Origin: Halorarum salinum
Lineage (GTDB): Archaea; Halobacteriota; Halobacteria; Halobacteriales; Haloferacaceae
Assembly: GCF_013402875.1 (NCBI RefSeq)
Contig: NZ_CP058579.1
Coordinates: forward strand, 3,100,001-3,164,000
Direction: 5' to 3'
DNA length: 64,000 nt
The notes below the pieces were generated by a model that worked only from the letters and a program-made list of their open reading frames with translations, did not search any database and was not told where the DNA came from. Shown one piece after another: positions 24,214-31,333 of the stretch. Position 1 is the stretch's first letter, and each line of letters begins with the position of its first letter. The translations under genes were made by a program, and so were the position numbers.

Positions 24214-24623
24214 GCGTCCTCCCCCTCCTTGAGCCGGAGGTGGTAGTAGCCGTCCCGATGTTTGAAGACGTCAACGACCTCGCTGGCGAACTCGACGTCT
24301 TCGAGCGCGTCGGTGATGGCGCTCGCAACCGTCGTCTTACAGTGGCCGCAGAGCCCACCGATGAGAGCGACGTTCTCGCGCTCGCAGGCGGGGCACGTCA
24401 CGCCTCTCCACCCCCCCCAGTCGGAGATCGTGGTTTGCCCGGCCCGATCGGACGCGGGGCCATCAGGCTCAGGCTCAGGCATAGGGACGTTCTCGGTCCG
24501 CTCCTGGCCTTCCGGCTCGGGTATGGCGTAGACGGTCTCTCCGTCGCGACCAACGGCGGCGGGGCGCTCGGAGATGTGCTGGTAGGTGGCGTCGAGCGCG
24601 GGCCCCGAGTAGGACCGCTTCAC
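24210..24623 (-). CDS. Zinc-ribbon protein with PCNA-binding-like motif
   Basis: 137 residues, GTG start at 24623. The N-terminal half is Pro/Glu-rich and probably disordered. It ends with QTTISDWGGW (residues 63-72), which fits the PIP-box pattern Q-x-x-(I/L)-x-x-aromatic used by archaeal PCNA partners. A four-Cys zinc ribbon follows (CPACE, C77/C80; LCGHC, C92/C95), then a C-terminal alpha/beta segment, DVFKHRDGYYHLRL. It precedes the helicase gene with a four-base overlap, so it may load or tether the helicase to the host sliding clamp (inference). Its start overlaps the stop of an 8-codon mini-frame. Confidence 0.62.
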   Translation of the reverse strand: MKRSYSGPALDATYQHISERPAAVGRDGETVYAIPEPEGQERTENVPMPEPEPDGPASDRAGQTTISDWGGWRGVTCPACERENVALIGGLCGHCKTTVASAITDALEDVEFASEVVDVFKHRDGYYHLRLKEGEDA

Positions 24624-24642
24624 GCCGCTGCACCCCCGTTTG

Positions 24643-24753
24643 TCACGGGTGGCACCTCCCTTCAGCCCGAGCGGGACAGGCCTGGTCCCGGTCGCGGATG
24701 AAGCCGCCGCAGTAGTCGCAGATGGGCGGGTTGAGCCTGACCGCTCGGCTCAC
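24643..24753 (-). CDS. Zinc-finger microprotein (36 aa)
   Basis: GTG at 24753 to TGA at 24643 encodes 36 residues: MSRAVRLNPPICDYCGGFIR, then DRDQACPARAEGRCHP. Four Cys residues (CDYC...C...C) would bind one zinc ion. GAGGTG lies six bases before the start, a good ribosome-binding site. It is the first gene after the tRNA and begins the early viral block. Its size puts it below most gene finders' limits. Confidence 0.65.
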   Translation of the reverse strand: MSRAVRLNPPICDYCGGFIRDRDQACPARAEGRCHP

Positions 24754-24825
24754 CGTGACCACCTCGAAAAGACTCCGAGAGAAGTACCAGACTGCCGACT
24801 GTTCGGCGAATCTGAGTTAAGTGAA

Positions 24826-24900
24826 TGGGTTGGGGCAGATTTGAACTGCCGGCCTCCTCCATGTCAAGGAGGTGTCATAACCAGACTAGACCACCAACCC
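24826..24900 (-). tRNA. tRNA-Val (anticodon GAC), provirus attachment site
   Basis: 75 bases on the minus strand. The acceptor stem is GGGTTGG/CCAACCC with discriminator A. The anticodon stem CCTCC/GGAGG encloses the loop TTGACAT (anticodon GAC), and the T arm is GGCAG/CTGCC with TTCAAAT. No CCA is encoded and no intron is seen. The 3' end faces the viral genes, which begin within 75 bases. Integration into tRNA 3' ends is the usual habit of archaeal proviruses, so the 3' half of this gene is the likely attachment core. Confidence 0.95.
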
Positions 24901-24985
24901 GCCTGGCTTTCCTCCGCATCCATCGGTATCGCCGGTACGTAATTGAAGGTTTCGACTCGGCTGCGGACCGCCACGCCGTCCCACG

Positions 24986-25258
24986 CTATCCGCCGCTGAC
25001 CGGCGGGAACAGCGCCAGTTCGTCGTCCGGTTCGATCGGCGTGTCGAGCCCCTCGGCGCCGACGTTCTTCCCGTTCCGCAGGAGGTTGACGTGGTCGCGG
25101 AGGCGACCCTGGCCGTCGAGCACGCGTTCGGCGAGCGCGGGGTGGGCGTCCAGAAGCGCGTCGAGGGCCTCCCCGGCCGTGTCGGCGTCGCCGACCGCGA
25201 CGTCCGGTTCGCGGGTGCCCGCCGCTTCGGCCAGGTCTGCGAACAGCTTCCATCCCAT
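24986..25258 (-). CDS. MoaD/ThiS-like small archaeal modifier protein (SAMP1-like)
   Basis: 90 residues from ATG 25258. It has a beta-grasp (ubiquitin-like) pattern: MGWKLFADLAEAAG, a helical middle ALDALLDAHPAL, LRNGKNVGAEGLDTPI, and the conserved ending DDELALFPPVSGG with the C-terminal Gly-Gly. In haloarchaea such proteins act both as sulfur carriers (molybdopterin) and as protein tags. A much longer frame reaching 26620 is rejected because its upstream part is Arg/Gly-rich and runs antisense-style through the next gene. The gene stands 23 bases after the TrkA-C protein gene. Confidence 0.9.
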   Translation of the reverse strand: MGWKLFADLAEAAGTREPDVAVGDADTAGEALDALLDAHPALAERVLDGQGRLRDHVNLLRNGKNVGAEGLDTPIEPDDELALFPPVSGG

Positions 25259-25281
25259 ACTCGACTCTCCCGACCCGGCGG

Positions 25282-26469
25282 TCAAGAGCGTTGCGCCCCG
25301 GGTCGTTCGACCGGGGAGGCCGCCGCGACGGCCCGGGCCTCCAGGTCGCGGAGCGCCTCCGGGCGGGCGACGACGTAGAGCGTCTCGCCCGCCCGTAGTT
25401 CGCGTGCGTGACTCGGGACCGGCTCGATCGACCCTCCCGCCTCCCGGACCGCGACGACGGTCCCCGACGCCTCGCCGACGGTCGTCCCCTCGAGGGAACT
25501 CCCCTCGCCCACGGAGACGACGCCCATCGTCTCGTCGGCCGCACGCAGTAGCGACGCGAACTCCCTGTCCGCCCGCGGGTCCGCCGGAAGCGTGAGGAGC
25601 CGGTACGGCCCGTCGGCGTTCAGCGCCTGCGCGTCCGACTCGTCGACCGCGAGCGTCACGACGTCGCCGGCGGTCGCCCTGACCTCGGCGGCCGCGGCGC
25701 GCTCCGGGTTCGGAGCGTCCGTCCAGACCTGCACCGTATCGCCGGGGCTCGCACCGTTCGGGGGGTCCGCCCGGACGGCGACGGCGCAGGTTCCCGGGCC
25801 GAGCGTCGGTCCGAGCCCGGCGACGCGGCGACCCACGGCCAGCCCGGTGATCTCCTCGCCGTCCAGTTCCACGTCCACGTGGGAGACGCCGTACTCCCCC
25901 TTCAGTCGGCCGACGAGCAGGTCCCGGAGCGATCCGTCCGTCCGACGGGGGAACAGGAGGGTCGTCCCGGCGATGCGCTCCTTCGTCGCCGTCGGGACCG
26001 GGTCGTACCCGTCGATGTCGTCGACCTCCGCGGGGAGTTCGACCGCGCGGACCCGCCCCAGCGTCCGTACGAGTCGGCTCACGTCCCCCTCCACGCGCTC
26101 TGCCCCCAGCACGGCCACCGCGTCGGAGACGGCCCGATCGCCGAGTCGACGACCGATCGGCGCGGCGAGGATCGCCGCGACGAGGCTCACGACGTTGACC
26201 AGCACCGTCCGCGTCGCGAACGGATCCGTCGGACTGGTCCCGCCGACGACCTCCCCGAACAGACCGAGCGTGTTCAGGTAGAACGCCACGGCGGCAACCC
26301 CGACCAGCGTCGCCAACCCCCGCGGTATCGACTCGCGGACGTACCACCGATACGCGAGCGAGGCGACGGCGGCGAGGAGGAACGAGAGGGCCGCGAAACC
26401 CGCCACGCGGGCGAGTTCGAACGCCGTCGGGAGCGGGACCGCCCCTCCCGCCTGGAGGGGTGGATTCAC
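25282..26469 (-). CDS. Membrane protein with TrkA-C (RCK_C) domain
   Basis: 395 residues, GTG start. Three N-terminal hydrophobic helices (about 18-40, 50-72 and 85-105) precede a long soluble region. That region ends in a TrkA-C-like ligand-binding domain (~305-380, with SLEGTTVGEASGTVVAV and LRAGETLYVVARPE). Such proteins are thought to sense nucleotides and control ion transport. It overlaps the upstream paralogue by four bases (26466-26469), so the two are translated together. Confidence 0.75.
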   Translation of the reverse strand: MNPPLQAGGAVPLPTAFELARVAGFAALSFLLAAVASLAYRWYVRESIPRGLATLVGVAAVAFYLNTLGLFGEVVGGTSPTDPFATRTVLVNVVSLVAAILAAPIGRRLGDRAVSDAVAVLGAERVEGDVSRLVRTLGRVRAVELPAEVDDIDGYDPVPTATKERIAGTTLLFPRRTDGSLRDLLVGRLKGEYGVSHVDVELDGEEITGLAVGRRVAGLGPTLGPGTCAVAVRADPPNGASPGDTVQVWTDAPNPERAAAAEVRATAGDVVTLAVDESDAQALNADGPYRLLTLPADPRADREFASLLRAADETMGVVSVGEGSSLEGTTVGEASGTVVAVREAGGSIEPVPSHARELRAGETLYVVARPEALRDLEARAVAAASPVERPGAQRS

Positions 26470-27734
26470 GCGCCCACCTCCTCGAGGAACCGCTCCAGGT
26501 CCGAGCGCGTTCCCACGGCGATGAGGTCGTCGCCGCCGACGGGCCGAACCCCGTCGTCCGGCGCGACCTCCCAGCCGCCGTCGGTCCGGACCGCCAGCAC
26601 CGCGACGCCGTACTCGTCACGGACGGCGACTTCCCCCAGCGAGCGGCCGTCGAGGACGCTCCCGTGACGGACGCTCACGCGGCCGAACCGCCGCCCCGCC
26701 CGGCGGAGCAACGACACGAGTTCGAACTCCCGACGGGTCCCCCGCGAACGGACCTCCAGCCGGCGGAGTTCCGCGCCGAGAGCCTCCGTCGCCGCCGACC
26801 ACTCGAGCGCGACCGTCACGCGGCCGACGCCCCCGGTCGTCGTCGGCGACGCCGGCGCCGGGATCGGTTCCTCGGTCCCGCCGTCGGTGGCCGTGCCCGG
26901 GTCAGATCCCGATCCCGGCGCCGGACGTGGGTCCGGGCCGTCACCCCGGCCGCCGTCGTCCACGATCGACCGCGCGGCGACGACGGTCCCCTCGAACTCG
27001 CCGCCGTCGGTGACGACCCGCACCTCGTCGCCGCGGGCCAGTCCGGTCGGGACGAGCCCCGCGAACGACACGGCGCGTTTGCCCGCCGGAACCCGCCTCG
27101 AGACGTTCCCGACCGGCGGCGCGGCGGCGACGGTCGCGCGACCGCGCTCGTCCAGACGGACGCTCGCGTCCGCGAGGTCGAACTTCGTCCGGAGTCGGGC
27201 GGTGACCATCGACTCCAGTTCCGCGAGCGGCAGCTCCGCGGGGAAGGCGTCGGAGAACCCGCCGAGCGACTCCCGGAGGTCCGCCGGGAGCGCCGGGTAT
27301 CCCTCGAGGTCCGCGACGTCGCCCGTGACGGTCACCCGTACCTGGCCGCGACCGCCCACGAGTTCCACCACGTCCGTCGAGATCGTCCGCTCGGTGAGCG
27401 TTCGGAACGAGAGCCGCTTGGGCATCGAGGCGCCCATCGCGTCGCCCTTGGCGTGGGCGTACATGGACAGCATCAGGATGACGACGATGCCGACCAGCAG
27501 CGCGGTTCCGTTGGCCGATCCCGCGATCGTCGGGTCGGTCAGCGCGAGCAGCCCCCCGTTCACCCCCGCGATGGCGAGCGAGAGGACGACCACGCCGAAC
27601 CCGGGGATGGTGACCCCCGTGAAGTACTTGAAGAGGAACCCCAGCCCCCACGCGACGAGCGCCGGAATGATGCCCGTGAGCAGACCCAGATACATCCCGA
27701 GAAGGACCTGTACCGGGAACGAGGACGCCGGCAT
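26466..27734 (-). CDS. Second TrkA-C membrane protein
   Basis: 422 residues from ATG 27734 (a further in-frame start eight codons upstream is possible). Three transmembrane helices at the N-terminus (PVQVLLGMYLGLLTGIIP and following) include one with KYFTGVTIPGFG. The soluble part has a Pro/Gly linker and a final TrkA-C module (SVLDGRSLGEVAVRDEYGVA, DDLIAVGTRSDLE). The layout matches the neighbouring 25282 gene, so the two look like diverged paralogues forming a heteromeric complex (inference). The divergent K+ channel gene begins about 135 bases away. Confidence 0.75.
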   Translation of the reverse strand: MPASSFPVQVLLGMYLGLLTGIIPALVAWGLGFLFKYFTGVTIPGFGVVVLSLAIAGVNGGLLALTDPTIAGSANGTALLVGIVVILMLSMYAHAKGDAMGASMPKRLSFRTLTERTISTDVVELVGGRGQVRVTVTGDVADLEGYPALPADLRESLGGFSDAFPAELPLAELESMVTARLRTKFDLADASVRLDERGRATVAAAPPVGNVSRRVPAGKRAVSFAGLVPTGLARGDEVRVVTDGGEFEGTVVAARSIVDDGGRGDGPDPRPAPGSGSDPGTATDGGTEEPIPAPASPTTTGGVGRVTVALEWSAATEALGAELRRLEVRSRGTRREFELVSLLRRAGRRFGRVSVRHGSVLDGRSLGEVAVRDEYGVAVLAVRTDGGWEVAPDDGVRPVGGDDLIAVGTRSDLERFLEEVGA

Positions 27735-27837
27735 ACACCCCCCGTGTTCCCGGGCCACTAAATCGGTACCGACGTGAGTTCCACGGAACGGCCCACGGGG
27801 TTCCGTGCCGGATTCCGACGCCCGCCGGGACGACTGG

Positions 27838-27844
27838 CTTTAAG
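27838..27844 (+). promoter_or_regulatory. TATA box of the K+ channel gene
   Basis: CTTTAAG lies 25-31 bases before the ATG at 27869, the expected distance for a leaderless haloarchaeal transcript. This favours ATG 27869 over the upstream in-frame ATG 27857. Confidence 0.5.
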
Positions 27845-27868
27845 CGGGCGGCGCGGATGGGGCCACGT

Positions 27869-29080
27869 ATGGCGACCTGGCGGGAGCGACTCGGCGGCCG
27901 GATCGCGGTGCTTCTCACCGGGGTGGCCGCGCTCCTGTCGGTCGGCGTCGGCATCCTGAACATCACGAGGACCCCGCAGGGCCCGCTCGTGGACGTGCTC
28001 CCGCCGGGCGTCGTCCAGACGGCCGGGTTCACGGGGGCGCTCACGGGCTTTCTCCTGCTGGGGTCGGCGTACGGGCTTCGGAGGGGGTACCGGGGCGCGT
28101 GGTACTCCACGATGCTCCTCCTGCCGCTCTCGGCGGCCCAGGGGCTGTTGCAGGCGAGCGAGTACTCCTACCCGCTCGTCGGCCTCTCGCTTCTCGCGCT
28201 TCCGGTCGTCGGCCTGAACCGTCGCCGGTTCGACCGCCGGGTGGAGTTCAGCCTGACGCAGTGGGCCGCGGCCGCTGCGCTGGTCGGCGCGGTCGGGTAC
28301 GGGACCGCCGGCTCGTACGCGCTCCGCGACGAGTTCCGGAACGGCTCCGTCGAGACCATCCTCGACGCGCTGTACTTCACCATCGTGACCGCCTCGACGG
28401 TCGGCTACGGGGACGTGACGCCGGAGACACAGCTGGCGAAGTGGTTCGTCATCTCCTCGCTCGTACTCAACGTGGCCGCCTTCGCCGTCGCGCTCGGGGC
28501 GCTGTTCACGCCGGCCATCGAAGCGCGACTCAAGACCGCACTCGGACGCATGACAGACACCGACATCGAACTCCTCGAACGGCACGTCCTCGTGCTCGGG
28601 CACGGGGAGCTGACGGAACCGATCATCGAAGAGCTGACCGACGCCGACGTCGACTTCCTCCTCGTCACGCCCGACGAGTCGGTGACGCGGTCGCTCCGCG
28701 AACGCGGGGTGAACGTCCTCACGGCCGAGCCGACCGACGAGGACGCGCTCGAACGGGCGAGGCTCGCGGACGCGCGGGCGGTCGTCGCCGCGACGAACAG
28801 CGACGCGGAGGACGCGCTGGCGATCATCACCGCATGGCAGCTCGATCCGGACGTGCCGATCGTCGCCGCCGCGACCGAGCGCGAGAACGTGGTCAAACTG
28901 AAGCGTGCGGGCGCGGACTCGGTCATCTCCCCGGCGACCATCGGGGGCCACCTCCTCGTCGAGTCGGCCCTCGAAACCGGGGACTCCGAGGCGGTCGCCC
29001 GCGAGTTGCTCGACGAGGACCCCCGGAGCGAGGCCGCGGGACGCGACGCGACGGGCGGGCGGGCGGACGACGGGGCCTGA
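27869..29080 (+). CDS. Two-pore-helix K+ channel with RCK (TrkA-N) domain
   Basis: 403 residues. Hydrophobic segments lie at about 12-30, 50-70, 80-95, 103-117, 130-148 and 190-212. The pore loop has the selectivity filter TVGYGD (177-182), so it passes K+. A cytosolic RCK domain starts at ~239 with HVLVLGHGELTE, a Rossmann nucleotide-binding turn, and continues through AVVAATNSDAEDALAII. Such channels open or close with ligand binding and help set the high internal K+ of haloarchaea. It stands divergently from the two TrkA-C genes, suggesting one ion-control locus. Confidence 0.9.
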   Translation: MATWRERLGGRIAVLLTGVAALLSVGVGILNITRTPQGPLVDVLPPGVVQTAGFTGALTGFLLLGSAYGLRRGYRGAWYSTMLLLPLSAAQGLLQASEYSYPLVGLSLLALPVVGLNRRRFDRRVEFSLTQWAAAAALVGAVGYGTAGSYALRDEFRNGSVETILDALYFTIVTASTVGYGDVTPETQLAKWFVISSLVLNVAAFAVALGALFTPAIEARLKTALGRMTDTDIELLERHVLVLGHGELTEPIIEELTDADVDFLLVTPDESVTRSLRERGVNVLTAEPTDEDALERARLADARAVVAATNSDAEDALAIITAWQLDPDVPIVAAATERENVVKLKRAGADSVISPATIGGHLLVESALETGDSEAVARELLDEDPRSEAAGRDATGGRADDGA

Positions 29081-29086
29081 TCGGCT

Positions 29087-30535
29087 TCACCGCGGCCGGC
29101 CGCGGTCGACGACGGCGACGTCACAGTTCAGTTCGCGGAGTTTCCGGAACGTCGGCGGCGAGACGGCCCGCGAGGCCGCCGAGCGGTCGCCCGAGGAGCC
29201 GAGCATGACGAGGTCGTAGGCGTCCTCGTTCGCCTCGACGAACTCGAGGACGTCCGCGCGGGCGACGCGGGTCTCGATGGGGCCATCGACCGCGTCGACG
29301 ACGTTCGCCAGGGTGTTCTCCGCGGGACGGCGCTCCACCTCTCGGTCGATGCAGGTGCACACCGAGACGCTCCCGTCCTCCCCCGCCAGCCGACAGGCGA
29401 AGTCGACCATCGCGTGCGCGGAGTCGCCCGGCCGCGAGACGGGGACGAGCACGCGGGGCCACCGGTCGCGCCCGTCGCTCGTCCGGAACGCGATGGCGTC
29501 GACCGCCCCGCCGAACACGCCGCGGACGAACGCCGAGAGCAGTCCGTCCTCCTCCTCGTACGGGGTGACCACGAGGTCGCAGTTCGCCGCCCGGACGGCC
29601 TCTCGCGTCGCGTCGAGGGGGTCGCCGCTGGCGACGACCACCTCGCAGGTGACGTCCGCCAGCCGTCGGATCTCGTCGGCGTGCGACTCGAGACGTCGGG
29701 CGGCCGTCGCCGCGGCCTCGCGGGTCTCCGGGTCCGTGACCTCGCTCACGTCGTCGGGCACCGCCTCGACGTCGCCGTTCAGCGACCGGCGGACTGCGGC
29801 GATCCGGTCCTCGGCGACGACGTCCAGCAACACCACTTTCCCGGCCTCGTGTGCGGCCGCCAGCCGCGCGGCGAACACGGCGGCGCCGCGGCCCCGCTCG
29901 CCGCGCATCGGCACGAGCACGTGATCGTCCGCCCGCATCGTCCCGTAGAGGAAGCTCGCCCGCCGCTCGTAGAACCGTCGGCGCCACACCGTGAACGCGC
30001 CGGCGACGACGACGCTGCCGAGGAAGATGAACGCCACGTAGAGCCAGGGCGCCGCGCGGTCGGCCGCGAGCACGAGCAGGGCCGAGGAGAACGCCGAGGG
30101 CTCCTCCACGTCGAGGATCCAGGTTGCCGCCCCCGTGAGGAGGATGGAGAGGGCGGCGACCCCGGGCGTGATGGTCGTCCCCGCCCCGGCGGCCGAGGCC
30201 GTCCCGACGAGCCGGAGCGCGACGAGCCCGGCGAGCGCCCCGACGGTCAGTCCGACGACGAACCGGAGCGGGTCGGCGTAGCGCCCCTCGGGGTCGGCAA
30301 AGAGTGTGTAGGTCCCGGACGCGAGCGGCGGGAACAGCAGGAAGGAGAGTTCGCCGACGGCGTTCGACGCCCCGGTGACGAGGGCGACGACGGCCGGAAC
30401 GAACAGCAGCGCCGAGAGCCTGACCAGGTTGTCGGTCCGTTCGAGCCACCGGCGGACCGCCACGACCTCGCGGTGCTCCAGCCGGCGGAGCCGACGGACG
30501 AGCGACGCGAACCGCGCGGCCACCCGCTCGAACAC
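29087..30535 (-). CDS. HPP-family membrane protein with tandem UspA domains
   Basis: 482 residues, GTG start. The N-terminal ~200 residues have four or five transmembrane helices of the HPP type (LLFPPLASGTYTLFADPEG is the characteristic stretch). Two universal-stress-protein domains follow: about 205-340 (DDHVLVPMRGERGRGAAV...LVVTPYEEEDG) and 355-480 (PRVLVPVSRPGDSAHAM...DLVMLGSSGDRS). The fusion suggests a membrane transporter or sensor regulated by nucleotide binding. It lies two bases after uridine phosphorylase, so the two share a transcript. Confidence 0.85.
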   Translation of the reverse strand: MFERVAARFASLVRRLRRLEHREVVAVRRWLERTDNLVRLSALLFVPAVVALVTGASNAVGELSFLLFPPLASGTYTLFADPEGRYADPLRFVVGLTVGALAGLVALRLVGTASAAGAGTTITPGVAALSILLTGAATWILDVEEPSAFSSALLVLAADRAAPWLYVAFIFLGSVVVAGAFTVWRRRFYERRASFLYGTMRADDHVLVPMRGERGRGAAVFAARLAAAHEAGKVVLLDVVAEDRIAAVRRSLNGDVEAVPDDVSEVTDPETREAAATAARRLESHADEIRRLADVTCEVVVASGDPLDATREAVRAANCDLVVTPYEEEDGLLSAFVRGVFGGAVDAIAFRTSDGRDRWPRVLVPVSRPGDSAHAMVDFACRLAGEDGSVSVCTCIDREVERRPAENTLANVVDAVDGPIETRVARADVLEFVEANEDAYDLVMLGSSGDRSAASRAVSPPTFRKLRELNCDVAVVDRGRPR

Positions 30536-30537
30536 GG

Positions 30538-31263
30538 TTACAGGCGGATGACTGCCTCGAGCGTGATCGCGATGGCGCGACCGACGTTGTTCCTCGCCTT
30601 CTCGGGCAGTTCGTCATCCGAGTCGGCGCCCTTCTGGGTGCCGGCGACGAGGTTTCCGTCCACGGTGCAGATGGCGCCCGCGTTCATCCCCCGGCGGCGC
30701 GCGAGCGAGAAGACGGCCGCCGCCTCCATCTCGATGGCGAGCAGGCCCGCGTCCTCCCAGTCCTCGACGTACTCGTCGGACTCGTTGTAGAAGGCGTCGT
30801 CCGAGACGATGGGGCCGACGTGGACCTCCTCGTCTCGGGCCTCGGCGGCGTCGACGAGCGCCGTCAGCGTCCCGAAGTCGGGAACCGCCGGGTACGTTTC
30901 CGACTCGTAGCGCTTGCTCGTCCCCTCCTCCTTCGCGGCGCCGGTGGCGACGATCATGTCGCCGATCTCGACGTCGGTCTGGAGGCCGCCGCAGGTCCCG
31001 ACGCGGACGACCGTCTCGACGCCGACGTTACGGAGCTCCTCGAGCGCGATGGCGGCCGAGGGGCAGCCGATGCCGGTCGAGCAGATGGTGAGCTCACGGC
31101 CCTCGTACTCGGCGTTGACGATTCGGTACTCGCGGTTCTCGGAGACGAGCTCGGCGTCGTCGCAGTGGTCGGCGATGCGGTCGACGCGGTCGGGGTTCCC
31201 CGGGATGAGCGCGACGTCGTGGACGTCGCCCTCCTCGACGAGGAGGTGCGGCTGTTTCGCCAT
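30538..31263 (-). CDS. udp: Uridine phosphorylase
   Basis: 241 residues of the nucleoside phosphorylase family. It splits uridine with phosphate into uracil and ribose-1-phosphate for nucleoside salvage. The signature includes ALIPGNPDRVDRIADHCDD, STGIGCPSAAIALEEL, VVRVGTCGGLQ and the active-site AIEMEAAAVFSLARRRG. A CTTTTTGC box lies about 27 bases before ATG 31263, which supports the start and a leaderless message. It heads a two-gene operon with the HPP/UspA gene. Confidence 0.92.
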   Translation of the reverse strand: MAKQPHLLVEEGDVHDVALIPGNPDRVDRIADHCDDAELVSENREYRIVNAEYEGRELTICSTGIGCPSAAIALEELRNVGVETVVRVGTCGGLQTDVEIGDMIVATGAAKEEGTSKRYESETYPAVPDFGTLTALVDAAEARDEEVHVGPIVSDDAFYNESDEYVEDWEDAGLLAIEMEAAAVFSLARRRGMNAGAICTVDGNLVAGTQKGADSDDELPEKARNNVGRAIAITLEAVIRL

Positions 31264-31333
31264 ACCGGGTGCTGCGCCGGTCGGGGCAAAAAGACCGCGG
31301 AAGCGGGGTCGACCGCGGCGGCGACGGGAGCGG

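Noticed and set aside
24986-26620. 544-codon frame ending in the MoaD-like protein
   Set aside because: Only the last 90 codons resemble a protein; the upstream part overlaps the TrkA-C gene in another frame.
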